Source of the DNA: Frankiales bacterium
GTDB lineage: Bacteria; Actinomycetota; Actinomycetes; Mycobacteriales; SCTD01
Direction of reading: 5' to 3'
Assembly (NCBI GenBank): GCA_025965735.1
Contig: JAOPWK010000275.1
Location: 1-7,181 of the forward strand
DNA: 7,181 nt
Below are positions 1-5,059 of the stretch, piece by piece. The notes below the pieces were generated by a model. That model was not told where the DNA came from, did not search any database, and worked only from the letters and a program-made list of their open reading frames with translations. The translations under genes and the position numbers were made by a program. The first letter of the stretch is position 1. Every line of letters starts with the position of its first letter.

Positions 1-2
1 CG

Positions 3-731
3 GTGCTCGTGGCCGCCGCGCCGAGCGGCGGCACCTCCCTGGCGACGGCCGTGCCCTCGCCCACGTCCGTCCCGACGGCGGCACCTCCGGCGGCACCTCC
101 GGCGGCACCTCCGCCGAGCGCTGCGGCGGTCGCCGCGCCGGTGGCCAGCACGGCGGCTCCGACGCCGCCGCCCCCTCCGCCCCCGCAGCGCAGCCTCCTG
201 CGCACCGGCTTCCGGCCGTACGCCCAGGTCGGTCCGGTGACGCTGCACTTCCCCGGCGCCGTGGTCGAGGTGGTCGGGCTGCACGAGTCCGGCCACGACG
301 GCGCCCAGCCGCAGTCGCCGCTGCAGCGCGACCGGGTCGGCCTGCTCGGCAGCCGCGCCCGCGACACGAACGGCCAGGGCGCGGCAGACGTGGTGGTCGA
401 CCCGACCCGCCCGGTCCGCTCCCCCGTCACCGGCACCGTCGTGCGCGCCGGCACGTACACGCTGTACTGCGACCACGTCGACCAGTACCTCGTGGTCGAG
501 CCGGACGCCCGGCCCGGCTGGGAGGTGAAGGTCCTGCACTTCGAGGGCCTGCGCGTCGCCGAGGGCGAGCGCGTGCGGGCAGGCGTGACCGTCGTCGGCT
601 CCCGCGCGCGGGTGCTGCCGTTCGCCTCGCAGGTCGACAGGCACACGCTCGCGCCGCACTGGCCGCATGTGCACGTCGAGGTCGTGGACCCCAGCGTGCA
701 GGACCGGCCCTCCGGCCGGACCTGCGACTAG
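3..731 (+). CDS. M23-like (LysM/lysostaphin-type) peptidase-domain protein, Pro/Ala-rich N-terminus, 5' end probably missing
   Basis: The frame is open to the left edge. The GTG at 3 has no visible ribosome site and no complete signal peptide follows it, so the true start is probably upstream and 242 residues is a minimum. Residues 1-62 are an Ala/Pro/Ser/Thr linker ending in a proline run, typical of wall-spanning regions of exported actinobacterial proteins. Residues 65-230 resemble the beta-sheet fold of M23 endopeptidases, which cut peptidoglycan cross-bridges: a PVTGTVVRAG turn (141-150), a VLHFEGL strand (177-183, H179 where family members have YAHL), a G-x-x-V-x-x-G segment (188-194) and the terminal HVHVE (222-226) with both histidines of the HxH zinc motif. 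The usual HxGxD motif reads QGAAD (125-129), so the first zinc histidine appears to be lost; H94 or H98 are untested alternatives. It could be an inactive wall-binding or regulatory member. Fold assignment is moderately sure, activity doubtful. Confidence 0.72.
   Translation: MLVAAAPSGGTSLATAVPSPTSVPTAAPPAAPPAAPPPSAAAVAAPVASTAAPTPPPPPPPQRSLLRTGFRPYAQVGPVTLHFPGAVVEVVGLHESGHDGAQPQSPLQRDRVGLLGSRARDTNGQGAADVVVDPTRPVRSPVTGTVVRAGTYTLYCDHVDQYLVVEPDARPGWEVKVLHFEGLRVAEGERVRAGVTVVGSRARVLPFASQVDRHTLAPHWPHVHVEVVDPSVQDRPSGRTCD
77..112 (+). repeat. Three tandem copies of a 12-base repeat in the Pro/Ala linker
   Basis: The unit GGCGGCACCTCC occurs three times in perfect tandem (77-88, 89-100, 101-112), with a fourth identical isolated copy at 27-38. 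Each tandem unit is four codons long and adds Ala-Pro-Pro-Ala to the linker, so gain or loss of a unit keeps the reading frame and would only lengthen or shorten the spacer before the M23-like domain. Confidence 0.9.
698..725. terminator. Strong GC hairpin at the junction of two convergent genes, possible bidirectional terminator
   Basis: Arms GCAGG (698-702) and CCTGC (721-725) pair, followed inward by an A-A mismatch (703/720) and a perfect CCGGCC (704-709) with GGCCGG (714-719), closing a CTCC loop. It lies in the last codons of the M23-like gene and starts seven bases past the stop of the opposing DUF349 gene. No T-tract follows on either strand, so it would be a U-less terminator of the type proposed for actinobacteria. 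Since the codons are coding sequence, chance is possible, but an 11-pair stem with one mismatch exactly at a convergent junction is suggestive. Confidence 0.5.
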
Positions 732-2003
732 CTAGCCCTCGGCGCGCACCCAGGCGGTGGTCGGCTTCTTCTTCGGCGCGCTGGACGGCGCGGGCTCGGC
801 GGCCCCGCCGGTGGGCGTGCTGACGCTGCCGCCGGCCTGCTGCAGCCACTGCTTCTGCGTCGTCAGCGCCGCCTCGAGCTCCTCGGTCGGCCGTCCGGCC
901 GCGCGGGCCTTCTCCAGCTTCTGCTCGAGCTCGACGACCTTCTCGCGCAGCTTGGCCGCGAAGGGCGACTCGTCGCTGGCCTTGAAGCGCTGCTCGCCGG
1001 CGTTGCGGATCTTCTCCTCGACGGCGCCCATGCGGTCCTCGAGCGAGCGCATGACGTCGCGCGGGACCTTGCCTGCGGCCTCCCAGCGGTCCTGCAGGGT
1101 GCGCAGCCGGGCCTTGGCCTTGTCGAGGCCCTGCGCCGGGTCGATGGTCTCGGCCTCGGCGAGGATCTCCTCCTTGACCTTCTGGTTGCCCCGCAGCTCC
1201 TCGTCCTGGACGGCGAAGTGCGCGTTGCGGGCCTGGAAGAAGGCGTCCTGCGCGTCCTTGAAGCGGCCCCACAGCTCGTCCTCGACCTCGCGCGGCGCGC
1301 GGCCGGCGGTCTTCCAGTCGCTCATCAGCTGCTTGTAGCGGCCGGCCGTGGGGCCCCACTCGGTGGAGGACGAGAGGGACTCGGCCTCCTGGATGATCTT
1401 CTCCTTGCGCTGCTGGCTGACGCCGCGCTGCTCCTCCAGGGCCGCGAAGTGCTTGGTGCGGCGCTCGGTGAAGCGCTTGCGCGCGGCGGAGATCCGCTGC
1501 CAGAGCTCGTCCTCGGCCTTGCGGTCCAGGTGCGGCAGGCGCTTCCAGTCCTCGCCCAGGGTGCGCAGCCGCTCGCCCGCGGTCTTCCACTCGCTGCTGC
1601 CGGCCAGCTGCTCGGCCTCGTCCGCCAGCGCCGCCTTCTGCTCGGCGGCCCTGGCGCGCGCCTCGGCCTTCTTGACCTTGCCCGCCTCGACGGCCTCGGC
1701 CGTCTTCTCGAGCAGCACGTCGACGCGGCGCTCGAGCGAGGCGAGGTCGCCCACGGCCGCCGCGGTCGGGATGGTGCCCTTGAGCCGCTGCGCCGACTGC
1801 GCGACCTGCTGCGGGTCGCCCGCGCCGCTGCGCAGGCGCTGCTCGAGCAGCGCCACCTCGGTCGAGATCACCTCGTAGCGCCGGCCGAAGTGGGCCAGGC
1901 CCTCCTCCGGCGTGCCGGCCTGCCAGGAGCCGACCTCGCGCTCGCCCTCGGCGGTCTTGACGAACACGGTGCCGTCCTCGGCCACCCGGCCCCAGTCGCT
2001 CAT
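732..2003 (-). CDS. DUF349 domain-containing coiled-coil protein
   Basis: A 423-residue, highly charged, mostly helical protein with no signal peptide or membrane segment, so cytoplasmic. Three DUF349 repeats are visible at about residues 138-190, 215-265 and 293-335. The first two have the family pattern of a Trp-Lys after the first helix (W153-K154, W230-K231), then E-D-E-L-W (164-168, 242-246), then an Arg/Phe-rich helix ending in H-F (185-186, 262-263). The third is more diverged. A further Glu/Lys/Arg-rich coiled coil covers about 348-388, and the tail (390-423) is a Gly/Pro/Ser/Ala-rich linker ending in a KKK-containing basic patch. Residues 1-30 form a small conserved-looking N-terminal segment. 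The start is the ATG at 2003-2001; a GAGAGCGAG purine stretch lies just upstream on this strand, and extending the frame further would enter low-quality sequence. DUF349 has no established biochemical function; the family is common in actinobacteria. It is transcribed away from the 2130 gene and towards the M23-like gene. Confidence 0.92.
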   Translation of the reverse strand: MSDWGRVAEDGTVFVKTAEGEREVGSWQAGTPEEGLAHFGRRYEVISTEVALLEQRLRSGAGDPQQVAQSAQRLKGTIPTAAAVGDLASLERRVDVLLEKTAEAVEAGKVKKAEARARAAEQKAALADEAEQLAGSSEWKTAGERLRTLGEDWKRLPHLDRKAEDELWQRISAARKRFTERRTKHFAALEEQRGVSQQRKEKIIQEAESLSSSTEWGPTAGRYKQLMSDWKTAGRAPREVEDELWGRFKDAQDAFFQARNAHFAVQDEELRGNQKVKEEILAEAETIDPAQGLDKAKARLRTLQDRWEAAGKVPRDVMRSLEDRMGAVEEKIRNAGEQRFKASDESPFAAKLREKVVELEQKLEKARAAGRPTEELEAALTTQKQWLQQAGGSVSTPTGGAAEPAPSSAPKKKPTTAWVRAEG

Positions 2004-2129
2004 GGTTCTCGCTCTCGGTGTCGCGGAGCGCCTCGGAGGGCGCGCCTGTGCGCCCTGCTCGGGCGCGGTACCCCTCCATCCTCGCCGATCGCGCCGTCGG
2101 CCGTGGGAAGCGACGGGCAGGATGGGCCG
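2004..2129. promoter_or_regulatory. Divergent intergenic control region
   Basis: These 126 bases separate the starts of the minus-strand DUF349 gene and the plus-strand gene cluster, so promoters for both directions are expected here. No convincing -35/-10 pair could be read by eye on either strand, as is common in high-GC actinobacteria. The region includes an AGGGCGC / GCGCCCT inverted repeat (2037-2056) and a second GGGCGC copy (2061-2066). An AGGA (2119-2122) seven bases before the GTG at 2130 is a plausible ribosome site for the plus-strand gene. Confidence 0.45.
2037..2066. repeat. Three-arm inverted repeat allowing two exclusive hairpins
   Basis: The central arm GCGCCC (2050-2055) is complementary to GGGCGC on its left (2038-2043, extended to seven pairs by A2037-T2056) and to GGGCGC on its right (2061-2066). 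Only one of the two stems can form at a time, with loops of 6 and 5 bases. In the DUF349 transcript it would lie in the leader, starting 34 bases before the start codon. It could also be an operator. Short GC arms can arise by chance at this base composition. Confidence 0.4.
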
Positions 2130-2405
2130 GTGAGCGAGCGGGACCGGGCGGACAACGTCGTGCTGGTGGTCGTCTGGGTGCTGCCGCTGCTCGGCGCGGC
2201 CGCCTTGCTGGCCGCCGCCGGGCTGCCGCTGATCGCCGGCGCGCTGCTGGCCGTGGAGGTCGTGGTCGGCCTGTGCGTGTACGTCGCGCGCCGCCGGCCG
2301 GCGACACCGGAGCAGCCGACGCCGGCGTGGGTCGTGCCCGCGGCGATGGCCGGCGTGCTGGTGGCGCTGCTCGCCGTGACCCTGCTGGCGGTCGCCTTCG
2401 GGTAG
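2130..2405 (+). CDS. Small three-helix membrane protein of unknown function
   Basis: A 91-residue protein starting at a GTG with AGGA seven bases upstream. After a charged N-terminus (ERDRAD, 3-8) come hydrophobic segments at about 10-32 and 33-53. The second is followed by the positively charged RRR (55-57) and a polar Pro-rich loop (58-64), then a third hydrophobic segment (about 66-90) runs to the end. This indicates an inner-membrane protein with the basic loop probably cytoplasmic. I recognise no family and no catalytic motif. It is the first gene of the plus-strand cluster, 28 bases before the MBL-fold gene. The open frame extends far upstream, but that part is antisense to the DUF349 gene and was excluded. 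Gene reality is supported by the ribosome site, the hydropathy pattern and the tight spacing to the next gene. Confidence 0.7.
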   Translation: MSERDRADNVVLVVVWVLPLLGAAALLAAAGLPLIAGALLAVEVVVGLCVYVARRRPATPEQPTPAWVVPAAMAGVLVALLAVTLLAVAFG

Positions 2406-2416
2406 ACGGCCGCCCC

Positions 2417-2433
2417 GCGGGTAGCCGTCCCGC
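2417..2433 (+). promoter_or_regulatory. Hairpin directly abutting the start codon of the MBL-fold gene
   Basis: GCGGG (2417-2421) pairs with CCCGC (2429-2433) around a seven-base loop and ends on the base before the ATG at 2434. No clear Shine-Dalgarno sequence is present upstream of this ATG. An overlapping alternative pairing exists between ACGGC (2406-2410) and GCCGT (2424-2428). Either structure could limit ribosome entry, making translation depend on ribosomes arriving from the upstream gene. The role is inferred only. Confidence 0.3.
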
Positions 2434-3249
2434 ATGAGCGGCTCCCTGACCTTCCTCGGCACGGCCACGACCCTCGTCGAGTACGGCGGCTTCACCGTCC
2501 TGACCGACCCGAACTTCCTGCACAAGGGCGACTACGCCTACCTCGGCAAGGGGCTGGTCTCCAAGCGGCTCACCGAGCCGGCCATGCAGATCGCCGACCT
2601 GCCGCCGCTGGACGCGATCGTGCTGTCGCACCTGCACGGCGACCACTTCGACCGGGTGGCGCGCGAGGGACTGGCCAAGGACGTCCCGATCATCACCACT
2701 CCGGCCAGCGCCCGCAAGCTCCGGACGTGGGGCTTCTCGAAGGCGGTGGGGCTGGAGACGTGGCAGTCGCACGAGCTGCGCTCGGCGGCCGGCGACATGC
2801 TCACCGTGACGGCCACCCCCGGCCGGCACGCCCGCGGGCCGCTGCAGGCGCTGCTGCCGCCGGTCATGGGCAGCGTCTGGCAGTGGGCGCCGACGGACGA
2901 CACGCCGCTGTCGATGTACGTCACCGGCGACACCCTCGTGGTCGACGATCTGCGCGAGATCCCCGCCCGGCACCCGTCGCTGGACCTCGGGCTGTGGCAC
3001 CTCGGCGGCACCCGCATCCCCGGCGTCCTCGGCCTGGGGCTGATGGTCACGATGAACGGCAAGGAGGGCGCCGACCTGCTGCAGATCGTCCACCCGCGCA
3101 CGACCGTGCCGGTCCACTACGACGACTACGGCGTCTTCACCAGTCCGCTGCAGGACTTCCTCGACGAGGTCGAGCGGCGCGGGATCACCGGCGTGCGCCC
3201 GCTCCGCCGCGGCGAGCAGCTGCTCCTCCCGCCGGCCCAGCAGGACTGA
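2434..3249 (+). CDS. Metallo-beta-lactamase-fold hydrolase (UlaG/NAPE-PLD-like)
   Basis: A 271-residue protein of typical length for single-domain MBL hydrolases. It opens with the strand LTFLGTATTL (5-14) followed by TDPNF (24-28), as in UlaG-like and NAPE-PLD-like members. The signature S-H-L-H-G-D-H is at 65-71 (ligands H66, H68, D70, H71). Further probable metal ligands are H132 in PGRHARGP, D166 in VTGDT and H228 in VPVHYDDY, giving a complete two-metal site. It should therefore be a water-activating hydrolase, probably of a phosphodiester, lactone or N-acyl-type ester; the substrate cannot be read from sequence. There is no signal peptide, so it is likely cytoplasmic. The ATG is chosen because the first fold strand begins at residue 5, although a ribosome site is poor. 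It sits 28 bases after the small membrane-protein gene and 27 bases before the ceramidase-like gene, consistent with co-transcription. Confidence 0.92.
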   Translation: MSGSLTFLGTATTLVEYGGFTVLTDPNFLHKGDYAYLGKGLVSKRLTEPAMQIADLPPLDAIVLSHLHGDHFDRVAREGLAKDVPIITTPASARKLRTWGFSKAVGLETWQSHELRSAAGDMLTVTATPGRHARGPLQALLPPVMGSVWQWAPTDDTPLSMYVTGDTLVVDDLREIPARHPSLDLGLWHLGGTRIPGVLGLGLMVTMNGKEGADLLQIVHPRTTVPVHYDDYGVFTSPLQDFLDEVERRGITGVRPLRRGEQLLLPPAQQD

Positions 3250-3276
3250 GCCTTACGGCGGCGAAACACCTAGGGC

Positions 3277-5046
3277 ATGCGCCGCCGCCTGGCCGTCCTG
3301 CTCGCCGCTGCCGTCGTCACCGGGCCGCTCGTCGTGTCCGCGACAGCCCAGCCCGGCCTCGGCCTGGTCGACGTGACCGGTCTGACCGCTGCCGTCGAGG
3401 GCCGCGCCGTCGGCCTCGACTGGTCGCCGCTGGACAGCGACCGCGACCTGCAGGTCCTTCGCGACGACGCCGTCGTGGCCACGCTGCCCGCGGGCAGCAC
3501 CTCGTACGACGACGCCGCCGTCCGCCCCGGCCGGACGTACGCCTACCGCGTCGCCGTCCGCAAGCCCGGTAAGCCCGGTAAGCCCAAGGCCACCCCGCGC
3601 CCCGTGCCGGTCACGCTGCCGGAGTACCTGGTCGGCGCCGCCAACCGCGACATCAGCCCGGCTGGCGTCGTGAACGTCGGCGGCTTCGGGGTCGGCGACG
3701 GCACGGCCATCCCCGACGCGCTGGTCGGCCGGGGCGGCACCGCGCGCACCGAGGGCGACCGCGTCCGCACCCGCGCGATGGTCGTCGACGACGGCCAGAC
3801 CGCCATCGCCATCGCCAACATCGAGGTCACCGGCCACTTCGCGGCGTACGAGGAGGGCGAGTGGGGGCTGGAGGACATGGCCAAGCGCGTCGCCGCAGCG
3901 AACCCGCGCCTGCCGCTCGGCAACATCCTCATCGCCTCCGACCACACGCACTCCGGCCCGGACACGCTCGGGGTGTGGGGCGGCCCGACGCCGGAGTACC
4001 TCGACTTCCTGCGCGACTCGGTGGTCGCCGCCATCGAGGAGGCGTACGCGGAGCGGCAGTTCGCCGCACTGCGCGCCGGCGAGAGCGACGCCTCCGACCT
4101 GATCTACAACCAGTCCTGCACCGAGGCGCTGAACCAGAGCAAGGAGCCGGCCTACCCCGGTCCGGAGGTCTGCGCGACGCCCGGCAAGGACGGCATGTTC
4201 CGCGTCGTGCAGGCGACCGCGCCCAGCGGCGAGAAGGTCGTCACCTGGGCCACCTACGCCGCGCACGCCACGGCGGGCGGCGGCAGCGGCCTGCACGGCG
4301 ACTGGCCGCAGTTCCTGTCCGACCTCATGAGCAAGGAGTTCGGTGGCGAGGGGCTGGCCATGGTCGGCGCCCTCGGCGGCACGCAGCCGTGCCGCCCCAC
4401 CTGCAGCTTCACCTCGCCGTCGAACCCCGGCTACGACATCGCCGACCGGCGCACCGCGCTGATGGCCAACTACAGCCGCCACGTGCGCCTGGCGCTGGCC
4501 GCCGCCGAGCCGGTCAGCGGCCCGGTCGGGGCGCAGCGCGGCTACATCCGCGAGGCCATCACCGGCCCGGCCGTGACCGCGCTGTTCACCGCCGGCCACT
4601 ACGCCGGCGCCGAGCTGATCCGCAGCAAGCAGCCGCCGTGGGTCAACGCGCAGACGATCCGCACCGTCGTCGGCGCCATGCGCATCGGCGACCTCGCCGT
4701 GATCGGCACGCCGGGCGAGGGCTTCCCGCGCATCGGCCAGGACGTGCGCGACGCCGTGGGCGACGAGCGGATGGTCATCCAGCTGGGCCTGGCCGGCGAC
4801 ATGCTCGGCTACCTCATCGCGCCGGCGGAGTACGTCCCGATCATCGCGGCCGAGGTGCCGGTCAACGACAACATCATCTTCAACGTCTCCCCCACGATCG
4901 GCGACCACGTCGCGTGCGCCGACCTGCGCCTCGTGCTGGCGCTCGGCTTCTCGGGCGCCTCGCCCGCGGACTGCCTCGCGTACGACCTCGTGGACGCGAC
5001 GGGCGACCCGATCGGCGGTCTGCCGGTGGGTGGAGTGACGGCTCCC
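3277..5046 (+). CDS. Secreted neutral/alkaline ceramidase-like metallo-amidase with FN3-like domain (stop codon at 5047-5049)
   Basis: A 590-residue protein. Residues 1-25 are a signal peptide: MRRR, a hydrophobic core, and a probable cleavage after ATA (22-24). Residues about 28-112 look like a fibronectin type III domain (W49, VLRDD 60-64, YDDAAVRPGRTYAYRV 77-92), joined by a KPGKPGKPK linker to the enzyme region. From about 115 the sequence matches the N-terminal domain of neutral ceramidases, zinc amidases that release the fatty acid from ceramide. It shows HTHSGP (223-228), WATYAAH (324-330, in place of NWFAVH), PGEGFP (479-484) with E481, and GYLIAPAEY (511-519) with Y512, giving candidate zinc ligands H225 or H223, H330, E481 and Y512. 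At the position of the GDVSP nucleophile loop the sequence is GALGGTQPC (364-372), without the serine. Six cysteines (281, 299, 372, 376, 547, 566) suit disulfides in an exported protein. The C-terminal domain of characterised ceramidases seems absent. The substrate may not be ceramide. The start is fixed by the signal peptide, not by a ribosome site. Confidence 0.85.
3562..3585 (+). repeat. 9-base tandem repeat encoding the KPG linker
   Basis: AAGCCCGGT is repeated at 3562-3570 and 3571-3579 and then partly as AAGCCC (3580-3585). It encodes Lys-Pro-Gly steps (residues 96-103) between the FN3-like and catalytic regions. Unit changes keep frame and would only change linker length. Confidence 0.85.
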
Positions 5047-5047
5047 T

Positions 5048-5051
5048 AAGG
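5048..5051 (+). promoter_or_regulatory. Ribosome site that decides the helicase start
   Basis: AAGG overlaps the TAA stop (5047-5049) of the ceramidase-like gene. It is eight bases from the GTG at 5060, a normal spacing, and only two bases from the in-frame GTG at 5054. The overlap of stop and ribosome site suggests translational coupling of the two genes. Confidence 0.55.
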
Positions 5052-5059
5052 TCGTGCGG

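Noticed and set aside
1218..2129. Upstream extension of the small membrane-protein gene
   Set aside because: It is antisense to the well-supported DUF349 coding region. The GTG at 2130 has a spaced AGGA.
2004..2525. Upstream extension of the DUF349 gene by 174 codons
   Set aside because: It would overlap the membrane-protein gene and the MBL start on the opposite strand, and its composition is unlike the rest of the protein. The ATG at 2003 begins the conserved-looking part.
427..3117. A minus-strand frame of 896 codons across several genes
   Set aside because: It is antisense to the M23-like and MBL genes and out of frame with DUF349, and its translation is Arg/Ala/Gly-rich with no motifs. 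This is a usual shadow in very GC-rich DNA.
5054..5059. In-frame GTG at 5054 as the helicase start
   Set aside because: The AAGG at 5048-5051 is only two bases away, too close for a ribosome site, whereas it is eight bases from the GTG at 5060. The difference is two residues and cannot be settled without data.
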